NCBI RefSeq assembly: GCF_025993685.1
Contig: NZ_DAJPEN010000001.1
Location: 2,294,001 to 2,358,000, forward strand
From: Bacteroides mediterraneensis
GTDB taxonomy: Bacteria; Bacteroidota; Bacteroidia; Bacteroidales; Bacteroidaceae
Length of the DNA stretch: 64,000 bases
Direction of reading: 5' to 3'
Positions 18,659-26,564 of this stretch are shown in pieces. A program made the translations under genes and the position numbers. Under the pieces are notes generated by a model. That model ran no database searches. It saw only the letters and a list, made by a program, of their open reading frames with translations, and was not told the DNA's origin. How positions within the stretch are numbered: position 1 is the stretch's first letter; each line of letters begins with the position of its first letter.

Positions 18659-19519
18659 TTATCCCAAATAAGATTTGAGCAGCTTACTACGAGAATTTTG
18701 TCTTAATCGTCTAATTGCCTTTTCCTTAATCTGGCGAACACGCTCACGGGTGAGCCCAAACTTGTCGCCGATTTCTTCCAACGTCATTTCCTGCGTGTTA
18801 ATACCGAAAAACATCTGGATGATATCCTTCTCCCTTTCGGTCAACGTAGAAAGTGCCCTGTCAATTTCCCTCGAAAGTGATTCATTCACCAAAGAGCGGT
18901 CAGCCATCGGAGAATCATCGTTCACCAGCACATCCAGCAAACTGTTGTCCTCTCCTTCCACAAAAGGAGCATCCACAGAAATGTGGCGACCGGAAACCTT
19001 CAGCGTATCCGAAATCTTGTCTACCGGAATTTCCAGTTCATCGGCCAGTTCCTCCGGCGACGGACGACGTTCGTTTTCCTGTTCGAACTTAGAGAATGCC
19101 TTACTGATTTTATTCAGTGAACCAACCTGGTTCAACGGCAGACGCACGATACGTGACTGTTCTGCCAATGCCTGCAAAATGGACTGACGAATCCACCAAA
19201 CGGCGTAACTGATGAATTTGAAACCACGGGTTTCATCAAACTTTTCAGCGGCCTTAATCAAGCCCAGGTTACCTTCATTAATCAAATCCGGCAAGCTCAA
19301 GCCCTGGTTCTGATACTGTTTGGCTACAGACACCACAAATCGTAGGTTGGCACGTGTAAGTTTCTCTAATGCCGCACGGTCACCTTTACGGATACGTTGA
19401 GCGAGTTCTACCTCCTCTTCTACAGTAATCAAATCTTCACGACCGATTTCCTGCAAATACTTATCCAAAGAAGCGCTCTCTCGGTTAGTGATACTTTTAG
19501 TAATCTTTAACTGTCTCAT
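18659..19519 (-). CDS. rpoD: Primary sigma factor RpoD (short Bacteroidota type)
   Basis: A 286-residue housekeeping sigma-70, directing RNA polymerase to the TTTG/TAnnTTTG promoters seen across this window. Region 1.2 begins at LDKYLQEIGRE, region 2 includes NEGNLGLIKAAEKFD and YAVWWIRQ, region 3 follows, and region 4.2 has the helix-turn-helix TLEEIGDKFGLTRERVRQI. It lacks region 1.1 and the large non-conserved insert of E. coli RpoD, as is normal in Bacteroidota. The open frame runs to 19552, but a -7 box at 19542-19549 makes the ATG at 19519 (MRQLKITKS) the start. Confidence 0.97.
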   Translation of the reverse strand: MRQLKITKSITNRESASLDKYLQEIGREDLITVEEEVELAQRIRKGDRAALEKLTRANLRFVVSVAKQYQNQGLSLPDLINEGNLGLIKAAEKFDETRGFKFISYAVWWIRQSILQALAEQSRIVRLPLNQVGSLNKISKAFSKFEQENERRPSPEELADELEIPVDKISDTLKVSGRHISVDAPFVEGEDNSLLDVLVNDDSPMADRSLVNESLSREIDRALSTLTEREKDIIQMFFGINTQEMTLEEIGDKFGLTRERVRQIKEKAIRRLRQNSRSKLLKSYLG

Positions 19520-19541
19520 TCTATATAAAATGATTTGGGTA

Positions 19542-19549
19542 CAAAAGTA
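19542..19549 (-). promoter_or_regulatory. -7 box for rpoD
   Basis: The minus strand reads TACTTTTG, 22 bases before the ATG at 19519. No good -33 element is seen. Confidence 0.55.
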
Positions 19550-19719
19550 CATAAAATTTTTGATTCTGACAGTGATTTTCTGAAGAAAGAATCTATAAAT
19601 TTCTTAAACCAGCCTTCATTCTCTCTTTTTGTCAACCGCATGTCGAAAAGGAAACAGAGCAGACGGCCCGATTGTTCATTCCACGTACGGATTGTCCGCT
19701 CCTATAGCCAGAAGCCAAA

Positions 19720-19749
19720 GAAGGCGCTTCGGAGGTTCGAAGCGCCTTC
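19720..19749 (-). terminator. Terminator-like hairpin after the HtrA gene
   Basis: A 12-bp perfect stem (GAAGGCGCTTCG at 19720-19731, complement at 19738-19749) with a 6-base loop, 37 bases beyond the stop. The following U-tract is weak (CTTTGGCTTC). Confidence 0.7.
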
Positions 19750-19786
19750 ATGTGGAAAAATCTTTCTACCTTACTATACTATGCGT

Positions 19787-21280
19787 TTATTCTGCCTGCG
19801 ACAAGTCGACTGCATAATTTGCACGTTTGCCTGACGGATATACACCTGTCATGAACAGTACCTGATCGGCTGACTGGGAAGCGGCTTTCATCACGTTCTC
19901 CAAATCCTGCACGCTGCGCAACTGCTTTCCGTTGGCTTTCAGGATAATAAATCCTTTGCGGATACCGCTATCCTTCATTCTTCCGTCACTGACACCGGTT
20001 ACTTCCACTCCATAGCCCAAGTTCAACTGTTCCTTCAGTTCTTTCGGCACAGCACGGAAGGCAGCACCCAGGATTTCCATATCTGCCTGTTTTACTACTT
20101 TAGTCGTTCCCTGAGAATTCTTCAAGGTAATGGTAAAGGTCTTTTCTTTCTTGTCACGCAAAACAGTCACCTTCACTTTGTCACCCGGACGATACTTAGC
20201 CAGCATGCCTTGCAGGTCGGCCATGGTCTTCACCTTGCTGTCATTCAGCTTCAAGATAACATCGTTCTTCTGCAAGACTCCGTCGGCTGAACCACCTTCG
20301 GTTACTTCTACCACCTGTACACCTTCGGTAGCACCCAGCTCCTTCTGTTCCTTACGGATCTCATCCGGATAAACCTCGTTACCCATATCACGACCGCCAA
20401 TACCCAGCAATGCACGCTGTACGGTACCATATTGCTTCAAGTCGGTTACCACCTTGGTCATGATGCTTACCGGAATGGCGAAACCGTATCCTGAATAAGC
20501 TCCTGTCGGAGAATACAGCATGGCGTTGATACCTACCAGTTCACCTTTCGCATTCACCAACGCACCACCACTGTTACCTTGGTTGATGGCGGCATCAGTC
20601 TGAATGAAAGATTCTACCTGGTTGGCACCCAGTCCACGAGACTTCGCACTGACCACACCGGCTGTCACTGTAGAACCCAGATTGAACGGGTTACCGACTG
20701 CCAATACCCACTCACCTACTTTCAGGTTATCAGAGTTGCCGACCACGATAGCCGGGAAATCATCTCCTTCAATCTTGACTAATGCCAAGTCGGAAGTCGG
20801 GTCCGTACCGATGACACGACCTTTCATCTCGCGTCCGTCGTGCAGCTTCACGTTGATTTCATCCGCTCCGTCAATCACATGATTGTTGGTCACGATGTAA
20901 CCATCCTTGGAGATGATGACACCAGAACCGAATCCTCTCTGTTCCGGAGTCTGTACCTGCTGCTGGCGGCCTCGCCCGTCACCAAAGAAGAAATCGAATA
21001 TATCGGGCTGTTGAATTGTCTGAATCTTGCTACGCTGAATAGACATGATATGTACCACGGAGTTCAACGTACTTTCTGCCGCTTTCGTCAAATCGACCGG
21101 TTGCATGCTTGATGCATCCAATGCCGCCGTACGCAAAGGAGACGCAGTATCAAAAGCATCATAGAAAGATGTGTTTGCCTGATTTTTCTCCATCATGGCA
21201 TACGCCGTAGCTCCGGCCACTCCAGCACTCAGTGCAATGACTGCTACTGAACCTATCGCAAACTTAGTTGTTGTTTTCAT
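19787..21280 (-). CDS. htrA: Do/HtrA family periplasmic serine protease
   Basis: A 497-residue envelope quality-control protease/chaperone (DegP/DegQ type). The N-terminus has a hydrophobic signal or anchor (residues about 7-28). Catalytic triad: His in TNNHVID, Asp in TSDLALVK, Ser in GNSGGAL. Two PDZ domains follow (about 290-385 and 400-495). Mature length is near DegQ. It is monocistronic, with a hairpin after it and RNase P RNA divergent upstream. Induction by envelope stress is family knowledge; the upstream region shows only a weak TACTTTAG-like box. Confidence 0.96.
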   Translation of the reverse strand: MKTTTKFAIGSVAVIALSAGVAGATAYAMMEKNQANTSFYDAFDTASPLRTAALDASSMQPVDLTKAAESTLNSVVHIMSIQRSKIQTIQQPDIFDFFFGDGRGRQQQVQTPEQRGFGSGVIISKDGYIVTNNHVIDGADEINVKLHDGREMKGRVIGTDPTSDLALVKIEGDDFPAIVVGNSDNLKVGEWVLAVGNPFNLGSTVTAGVVSAKSRGLGANQVESFIQTDAAINQGNSGGALVNAKGELVGINAMLYSPTGAYSGYGFAIPVSIMTKVVTDLKQYGTVQRALLGIGGRDMGNEVYPDEIRKEQKELGATEGVQVVEVTEGGSADGVLQKNDVILKLNDSKVKTMADLQGMLAKYRPGDKVKVTVLRDKKEKTFTITLKNSQGTTKVVKQADMEILGAAFRAVPKELKEQLNLGYGVEVTGVSDGRMKDSGIRKGFIILKANGKQLRSVQDLENVMKAASQSADQVLFMTGVYPSGKRANYAVDLSQAE

Positions 21281-21564
21281 ATCTTCTATTGTTTAAAATG
21301 TTAATTTCGATATTGTTTTAACTTTTCATTTGCTAAAGTAGAACAAATTCCATACGAGTGTACTCTTCCCCGGTTCTTTTTTCCGTCTTTTAACAATGCC
21401 CAGAAAGGCATTAACCGCAGTTAACTGCCAAATCTGCCAAATTTACATTCATTACCAGTGGAATAGTGACACCGCTGACAAATCGTCCTGCCCGCCAGAT
21501 TCCATTCAGAAGGGTCCAAATGAAAGAATCCCGCCAATTATAGCACAAATTCCGTTTATTTGCG

Positions 21565-21572
21565 TACCTTTG
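21565..21572 (+). promoter_or_regulatory. -7 box for rnpB
   Basis: A perfect TACCTTTG seven bases before the predicted RNA 5' end at about 21579, the usual Bacteroides distance. Confidence 0.8.
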
Positions 21573-21578
21573 CACAGA

Positions 21579-21945
21579 GAAAGCAGCTGGTCGGTCTGTC
21601 GCTGATACTATATATAGGTAGAAGAGGAAAGTCCGGGCAACACAGAGCATCCTACTTCCTAACAGAAAGCCGCCTGCAAAGGCAGAGTAATGCAGAAGAA
21701 AATAACCGCCTCCACCCGGAGGTAAGGGTGAGAAGGTAGGGTAAGAGCCTACCAGCCGTATAGTGATATGCGGGCTGTGCATCTTAGGAGTTGTAAGGTC
21801 ATGTAAACCGGCATCAACGAGGGTTGCTCGCCCCACGTCGGAGGGTGGACCGCTAGAGCCTGCCGGTGACGGCAGGCGTAGATAAATGACAGGCTCCCCT
21901 GCACCTGCAGGGTGACAGAACCCGGCTTATAGACCGGCTGCTTTC
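21579..21945 (+). ncRNA. rnpB: RNase P RNA (bacterial type A-like)
   Basis: The catalytic RNA that matures tRNA 5' ends. Conserved region I is present as GAGGAAAGTCCGGGC (near 21626), with AGAGTAA-type and GGTAAGGGTG segments in the middle and region V as ACAGAACCCGGCTTATAGAC near the 3' end. The terminal helix P1 pairs GAAAGCAGC at 21579 with GCTGCTTTC ending at 21945. A short T-run follows. Ends are set from P1 and are good to a few bases. Confidence 0.95.
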
Positions 21946-21969
21946 TTTTTCACCATAAACACACGAACC

Positions 21970-23286
21970 ATGAATGCCCGAATTAAAGCGCTGATTCATT
22001 TCCTCGACGATGGAATATGGCGCATCCGAGAAGATGAGGTGTCTCACCTCCAGTGGAAACTCTATACTTATCTCAAGATTGTCTATCTTTCCATCATCCA
22101 GTTCATCAACGACCGCATCGTGGTACGTGCCTCCGCACTGACCTACAGCACCCTGCTTTCCATCATCCCCATCCTGGCCCTGCTGTTTGCCATCGCCCGC
22201 GGCTTCGGATTCGACACCCTCATCGAGTCGCAGTTCCGGAGCGGAATGACCGGTTCGCAGGCCGAACTGATTATCAGCTGGATCAATTCCTACCTGGAAC
22301 ACGCCCAAAGCGGTGTCTTCATCGGCATCGGCCTCATCATGCTGCTGGGTACCATCCTGCTGCTGATTGACAACATCGAGCGCAGCTTCAACGCCATCTG
22401 GCAAGTGAAGAAGCCCCGCAGTGTGTTCCGGCAGATTACCGACTACTTCTCCATGATTCTACTGCTTCCTATCCTGCTGGTAGCCTCCAGCGGCCTCACT
22501 ATCTTCATGACTACCTACGTGAAGGAAATGCAAAACTTCATGGTACTGGCCCCGATACTGAAATTCTTTGTCCGCCTCATCCCCTACGCCCTTATCTGGG
22601 GAATGTTCATCGGACTCTACACTTTCATGCCCAACACGAAAGTCAAACTGACACACGCCTGGCTGCCCGGTGTGCTGGCCGGAAGTGCATTCCAAGCCTT
22701 CCAGTACTTTTACATCAACAGCCAGATATGGGTATCGAATTACAATGCCATCTACGGAAGTTTCGCCGCCATCCCTCTGTTCCTGCTGTGGACACAGATT
22801 TCCTGGAGCATCTGCCTGTTTGGCGCCGAAATGAGCTACATCAGCCAGAACGTCTCCACCTTCAATTTCGGAAAGGAAACAGCCCACATCAGCCGCCGCT
22901 TCCACGACTTTTTCTGCACCATCATCCTGAGTTCCATCTGCAAGCGGTTCGCCACGGGCGGCAGACCTTACACGGCAGAAGCCCTCAGCAAAGAGCATAA
23001 AATCCCCATCCGGCTGACCAAAAGCATCTTGTACGAGCTTCAGGACATGCGGCTGATTTACGAAGCGGGGGCCGGAGGGGAAGAAAAGTCGCGCGAGCCC
23101 CAGTATCTGCCAGGCATCGACATCAACCAGCTGAGTGTAGGCACCCTTCTCAGCCAGCTGGACGCCAACGGGGCCGAGGATTTCAAGGTAGACCCCACCC
23201 ATTATTCGGCTGCCTGGAAAACCCTGATAGACGCACGCAAGGAATTTACGGAAAAAAACAGTCAGATTTTACTCAAAGACCTATAA
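21970..23286 (+). CDS. YihY/BrkB-family inner-membrane protein
   Basis: A 438-residue protein with six or seven membrane segments in the first 300 residues. The family pattern is clear: RASALTYSTLLSIIPILAL, then a helix pair around GIGLIMLLGTILLLID, then LPNTKVKLTHAWLPGVLAG-like and SFAAIPLFLLW. The C-terminal 130 residues form a soluble winged-helix-like extension (ALSKEHKIPIRLTKSILYELQD) seen in Bacteroidota members. The family was once annotated as RNase BN, wrongly; its function is not settled. The gene starts 25 bases after RNase P RNA and may be read from the same promoter. Confidence 0.93.
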   Translation: MNARIKALIHFLDDGIWRIREDEVSHLQWKLYTYLKIVYLSIIQFINDRIVVRASALTYSTLLSIIPILALLFAIARGFGFDTLIESQFRSGMTGSQAELIISWINSYLEHAQSGVFIGIGLIMLLGTILLLIDNIERSFNAIWQVKKPRSVFRQITDYFSMILLLPILLVASSGLTIFMTTYVKEMQNFMVLAPILKFFVRLIPYALIWGMFIGLYTFMPNTKVKLTHAWLPGVLAGSAFQAFQYFYINSQIWVSNYNAIYGSFAAIPLFLLWTQISWSICLFGAEMSYISQNVSTFNFGKETAHISRRFHDFFCTIILSSICKRFATGGRPYTAEALSKEHKIPIRLTKSILYELQDMRLIYEAGAGGEEKSREPQYLPGIDINQLSVGTLLSQLDANGAEDFKVDPTHYSAAWKTLIDARKEFTEKNSQILLKDL

Positions 23287-23291
23287 ACGAT

Positions 23292-23332
23292 TCAGGCGCA
23301 GCTTCCGGAAATATTCCGAGAACTGCGCCTGA
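23292..23332. terminator. Hairpin between yihY and ribE (convergent genes)
   Basis: TCAGGCGCAG and CTGCGCCTGA form a 10-bp perfect stem with a smaller inner hairpin (TTCCGGAA). T-tracts are weak on both sides, so terminator strength is uncertain. Confidence 0.6.
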
Positions 23333-23354
23333 AAAGCAAGAACCTCACTGGCCC

Positions 23355-23960
23355 TTATTTCGTGAGCTGCATCATGCGACTCAAATACTTTCCGATAATA
23401 TCGAATTCGATGTTCACCACACTGCCCACCTTAATAGTATGGAAGTTGGTATGCTCGTAAGTGTAAGGAATGATGGCTACCTGAAAACTGTCGGCCGTCG
23501 GGTTGCAGACAGTCAGGCTCACCCCATTCACCGTAACGGAACCCTTGTCTACCGTAAAATAGCCGCGCTTGGCCATTTCCTTGTCAAAATCATACTTGAA
23601 CGTGAAGTACCAGCTACCCTGAGCATCGTCGATGGCCGTACAAACCGCCGTCTGGTCTACATGCCCCTGCACGATGTGTCCGTCCAGCCGTCCGTTCATC
23701 ATCATGCTGCGTTCCACGTTCACCTTGTCACCCGGAACCAGCAGGCCGATATTGGAACGTTCGATGGTTTCCTTCATGGCCGTCACCGTGTAAGTGCCGT
23801 CCTGAATGCTCACCACCGTCAGGCACACGCCGTTATGAGACACACTCTGATCAATTTTCAACTCGTCGACAAACGAACACTTCAGCGTCAGGTGCAGGTT
23901 TTCCTGATCCTTTACCACCTTCACCACTTCCGCATATTCTTCTACTATTCCAGAAAACAT
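23355..23960 (-). CDS. ribE: Riboflavin synthase, alpha chain
   Basis: A 201-residue enzyme that dismutates two lumazine molecules into riboflavin. Two lumazine-binding repeats are seen (about 1-96 and 97-190): MFSGIVEE at the start of the first, with SVSHNGVCLTV; GHIVQGHVD at the start of the second, with SVTVNGVSLTV. Length is normal. It lies 37 bases upstream of a small conserved gene on the same strand, whose expression it may be linked to. No FMN riboswitch is visible between 23960 and 23998, and none is expected for a gene inside an operon. Confidence 0.96.
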   Translation of the reverse strand: MFSGIVEEYAEVVKVVKDQENLHLTLKCSFVDELKIDQSVSHNGVCLTVVSIQDGTYTVTAMKETIERSNIGLLVPGDKVNVERSMMMNGRLDGHIVQGHVDQTAVCTAIDDAQGSWYFTFKYDFDKEMAKRGYFTVDKGSVTVNGVSLTVCNPTADSFQVAIIPYTYEHTNFHTIKVGSVVNIEFDIIGKYLSRMMQLTK

Positions 23961-23997
23961 AAATTCTTATGGTTTTAATGATATACTACACACGTTC

Positions 23998-24210
23998 TCA
24001 CTTTTTCTTGGGCGGTATCGGACTGCTCCATACCACTTCTCCATCGGACGCCACAACCGAGATTGTACCCCCGGCATAATCGTCAATGTAACTGTTGCCT
24101 TTCACCAGCATATCTTCCGCCATGTGGATGGCCTTTTCGGGAGTCTTGATGGAAAACCCCTTATTGTCGCTCGAACTTCCGTCCGAGAAATAAATATCAT
24201 ACGTTTTCAT
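23998..24210 (-). CDS. Small conserved protein, 70 aa
   Basis: A short acidic protein starting MKTYDIYFSDGSSSDNKG and ending in PIPPKKK. No signal peptide, Cys pair or membrane segment. The alternating hydrophobic pattern suggests a small beta-rich fold. I do not recognise a family. It precedes ribE by 37 bases, so the two are probably one transcript. The frame is supported by its position, ATG start and coding-like composition rather than by homology. Confidence 0.65.
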   Translation of the reverse strand: MKTYDIYFSDGSSSDNKGFSIKTPEKAIHMAEDMLVKGNSYIDDYAGGTISVVASDGEVVWSSPIPPKKK

Positions 24211-24306
24211 GACTTTTTCCTTTTTCTGATTGCAGGCGCAAATATATCAAATTCCTTATAATACCCGCAATAGATATTCAAAAAAAATCCACACTGGAAA
24301 ACGCAT

Positions 24307-24338
24307 AAAAAAAGAGAAAACAACTGGCGCTGTCTTCT
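24307..24338 (-). terminator. Terminator of the tRNA operon
   Basis: On the minus strand AGAAGACA pairs with TGTTTTCT (8 bp, one G-U) followed by CTTTTTTT, just after the last tRNA. Confidence 0.85.
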
Positions 24339-24344
24339 CCTCCG

Positions 24345-24417
24345 AGCGGAAAACGAGACTCGAACTCGCGACCCTAACCTTGGCAAGGTTATGCTCTACC
24401 AACTGAGCTATTTCCGC
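24345..24417 (-). tRNA. tRNA-Gly(GCC), copy 4 in transcription order
   Basis: A 73-base cloverleaf with 5' GCGGAAATAGCTCAGTTGG, anticodon loop CTTGCCAAG, and TTCGAGTCTC in the T arm. CCA is not encoded. It looks identical to the other three glycine copies. Confidence 0.96.
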
Positions 24418-24439
24418 AAATTTTCAGTAAACAAATTGG

Positions 24440-24512
24440 AGCGGAAAACGAGACTCGAACTCGCGACCCTAACCTTGGCAAGGTTATGCTCTACCAACTG
24501 AGCTATTTCCGC
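24440..24512 (-). tRNA. tRNA-Gly(GCC), copy 3
   Basis: Same 73-base sequence as its neighbour at 24345-24417, separated from it by 22 bases. Anticodon GCC. Confidence 0.96.
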
Positions 24513-24519
24513 AATGTAG

Positions 24520-24600
24520 TGCCCAGAACAGGACTCGAACCTGCATGCCTCTCGACACACGCACCTGAAACGTGCGCGTCTACCATTCCGCCACCTGGGC
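24520..24600 (-). tRNA. tRNA-Leu(CAG), second copy
   Basis: An 81-base class II tRNA: acceptor GCCCAGG pairs with TCTGGGC, anticodon loop TTCAGGT (CAG), short variable arm. It is only 7 bases from the preceding glycine gene. Confidence 0.95.
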
Positions 24601-24640
24601 ATTACGGCCTTTCGACCTTCGCGCATCAAAAAAATGCTTG

Positions 24641-24713
24641 AGCGGAAAACGAGACTCGAACTCGCGACCCTAACCTTGGCAAGGTTATGCTCTACCAACT
24701 GAGCTATTTCCGC
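24641..24713 (-). tRNA. tRNA-Gly(GCC), copy 2
   Basis: A 73-base copy, matching the other glycine genes, with anticodon GCC. Confidence 0.96.
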
Positions 24714-24721
24714 AATTTCTG

Positions 24722-24806
24722 TGAAGGAAATGAGACTCGAACTCACACGACATAAACTGTCACCACCCCCTCAAAGTGGCGCGTCTACCAATTCCGCCAT
24801 TCCTCC
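24722..24806 (-). tRNA. tRNA-Leu(GAG)
   Basis: An 85-base class II tRNA: acceptor GGAGGAA pairs with TTCCTTC, anticodon loop TTGAGGG (GAG), with a longer variable arm than the CAG isoacceptor. Confidence 0.95.
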
Positions 24807-24839
24807 AAAAAGAAAAAGAAAAGAATTGTTTTTTCGTGG

Positions 24840-24920
24840 TGCCCAGAACAGGACTCGAACCTGCATGCCTCTCGACACACGCACCTGAAACGTGCGCGTC
24901 TACCATTCCGCCACCTGGGC
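24840..24920 (-). tRNA. tRNA-Leu(CAG), first copy
   Basis: Same 81-base sequence as 24520-24600, anticodon CAG. Confidence 0.95.
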
Positions 24921-24953
24921 ATTTGCTTAGCGCAACTCTTTTCTTTTTCATTG

Positions 24954-25026
24954 AGCGGAAAACGAGACTCGAACTCGCGACCCTAACCTTGGCAAGGTTA
25001 TGCTCTACCAACTGAGCTATTTCCGC
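24954..25026 (-). tRNA. tRNA-Gly(GCC), copy 1 (first of the operon)
   Basis: A 73-base copy nearest the promoter, anticodon GCC. The order on the transcript is Gly, Leu-CAG, Leu-GAG, Gly, Leu-CAG, Gly, Gly. Confidence 0.96.
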
Positions 25027-25067
25027 ATCACTTCTACAATCGTTCATCATTTTCCCGATTGCGAGTG

Positions 25068-25098
25068 CAAAGGTAGTCTTTTTTTTGAAACTACCAAA
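25068..25098 (-). promoter_or_regulatory. Promoter of the tRNA operon
   Basis: On the minus strand TTTG (25098-25095), a 19-base spacer and TACCTTTG (25075-25068): an ideal Bacteroides -33/-7 pair, 41 bases before the first tRNA. Confidence 0.88.
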
Positions 25099-25247
25099 AC
25101 AATCGGGTATCTTTTTTTGAAAAAAGTGATATTTTTGAGTGAAGGCATTTTGCCGCTCCAAGGTACTCCCGCCTTATTTTCGGTCGGAAGAAGTTGGGAA
25201 TGAAGACTTTTTGAAAAGGGAAAGAAAGGTTCTCCAGCCTACAAAAA

Positions 25248-25353
25248 AAACGCAAGGACGTTTGAACGAAAACGTACTTGCGTTTCAATCCAAACGTACT
25301 TGCGTTTTGATTCAAACGTAAGTGCGTTTAAGGTAAAGCGTCTAAGCGTTTTC
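25248..25353. repeat. 22-bp-period dyad repeat array A2 (four clear units and one degenerate)
   Basis: Units of 18 bases start at 25248, 25270, 25292 and 25314, exactly 22 bp apart, with a degenerate fifth at 25336. All follow AAACG-N6-CGTTT; the centre is CAAGGA, TACTTG, TACTTG or TAAGTG, so some units are inverted relative to others. Unit 1 can pair with unit 2 over about 15 bases. The array lies 33 bases beyond the nspC stop and upstream of the tRNA promoter. It is the same family as 7629-7690. Confidence 0.92.
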
Positions 25354-25385
25354 CAACCAACGCCTAGACAGGCTCCACAACAGAC

Positions 25386-26552
25386 TCAACACATGCGGTC
25401 GCGATAATCCTCGTAATGGAAGGTGCGATACACCTCCAGCTCGCCGTCGGTATGCAGAATGGCAATCGACGGGTGATGAATACCATTAAACATATTCGTC
25501 TTGACCATAGTATAGTGAATCATGTCCTCAAACACAATCCGCTCACCCACCTGCAGCTCATGGTCGAACTTCCAGCTGCCCATGTAGTCACCGCTCAGGC
25601 AACTGTTACCGCCCAACCGGTACACATGCTCTTCTTTCGGAGCGGTTTTCACGGCATCGGCTGGCAACGACTCGGCATCACGCACCCGCGGCTGGTAAGG
25701 CATCTCCAGGCAGTCGGGCATGTGACAGGTGAAACTGACATCGAGAATGGCTGTCCGGATGCCCCGGCTTTCCACCACGTCGACCACCGAAGCCACCAAT
25801 GGTCCTGTCTGCCAGGTGAAGGCCGAACCTGGTTCCAGAATGATTTTCAGGTGCGGATAGCGCGACCTCAACCCTTGCAACAGGCGAATCAGATGGTCCA
25901 CATCATAATCGGACCGTGTCATCAGATGGCCTCCTCCCAGATTCAGCCATTTCAGCTGCGGAAACCAGCGTCTGAATTTCTCCTCAATATGCTGAAGCGT
26001 GCGTTCCAGTTCGTACGAGCTCGATTCGCAATGGCAATGGCAATGAAATCCTTCAATCCCTTCCGGCAACTGCTCCGGCAGCAAATCGGCCGTCACGCCG
26101 AAACGGGTACCCGGCGCACAAGGATTGTACAGCTCCACCTCCACTTCCGAATATTCGGGATTGACACGGATGCCGCAGGACACCGGTTCCGGATTCGCCT
26201 TGGCCATCGGATAGAACCGTTCAAACTGCGACATCGAGTTGAAGGTGATGTGGCTGCTGTATTTCAGGAAAGCCGGAAAGTTCTGTGCCGTATAGGCGGG
26301 TGAATAGGTATGTGCCTTACTACCAAACTCTTCGAAAGCCAGACGGGCCTCGTATTCGGAACTGGCCGTAGTGTATCGGATGTATTCCCGGAAAATCGGG
26401 AATGATTTCCACATGGCGAAGGCCTTAAACGCCAGAATAATTTCCACCCCTGCCGTATCGGCCACGTGCTTAATCAATGTGAGATTCTTTCTCAGCAATT
26501 CCTCCTCCATGACATAGCACGGAGAGGGTATCTTGTCCCAGTCTTTTATCAT
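25386..26552 (-). CDS. nspC: Carboxynorspermidine decarboxylase
   Basis: A 388-residue PLP enzyme of the alanine-racemase fold III group. It makes norspermidine or spermidine from the carboxy-precursor in the alternative polyamine route used by gut Bacteroidetes. Features seen: PSPCYV at the N-terminus, the PLP lysine in AFKAFAMW, the HCHCHCESSS strand, LNLGGGH, EPGSAF and the second-subunit Cys region near SFTCHMPDC. The start ATG lies 12 bases after the stop of the helicase gene, so they form an operon. The dehydrogenase partner is not in this window. Confidence 0.95.
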   Translation of the reverse strand: MIKDWDKIPSPCYVMEEELLRKNLTLIKHVADTAGVEIILAFKAFAMWKSFPIFREYIRYTTASSEYEARLAFEEFGSKAHTYSPAYTAQNFPAFLKYSSHITFNSMSQFERFYPMAKANPEPVSCGIRVNPEYSEVEVELYNPCAPGTRFGVTADLLPEQLPEGIEGFHCHCHCESSSYELERTLQHIEEKFRRWFPQLKWLNLGGGHLMTRSDYDVDHLIRLLQGLRSRYPHLKIILEPGSAFTWQTGPLVASVVDVVESRGIRTAILDVSFTCHMPDCLEMPYQPRVRDAESLPADAVKTAPKEEHVYRLGGNSCLSGDYMGSWKFDHELQVGERIVFEDMIHYTMVKTNMFNGIHHPSIAILHTDGELEVYRTFHYEDYRDRMC

Positions 26553-26564
26553 TGTCTTTCTTAT

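Noticed and set aside
24211..24306. Small gene or RNA between the tRNA terminator and the 70-aa gene
   Set aside because: AT-rich sequence without a start codon context, hairpin or promoter box that I could support.
24408..25161. Short open frames of 112 and 133 residues across the tRNA cluster
   Set aside because: Repeated peptide segments in them are just the translated identical tRNA genes.
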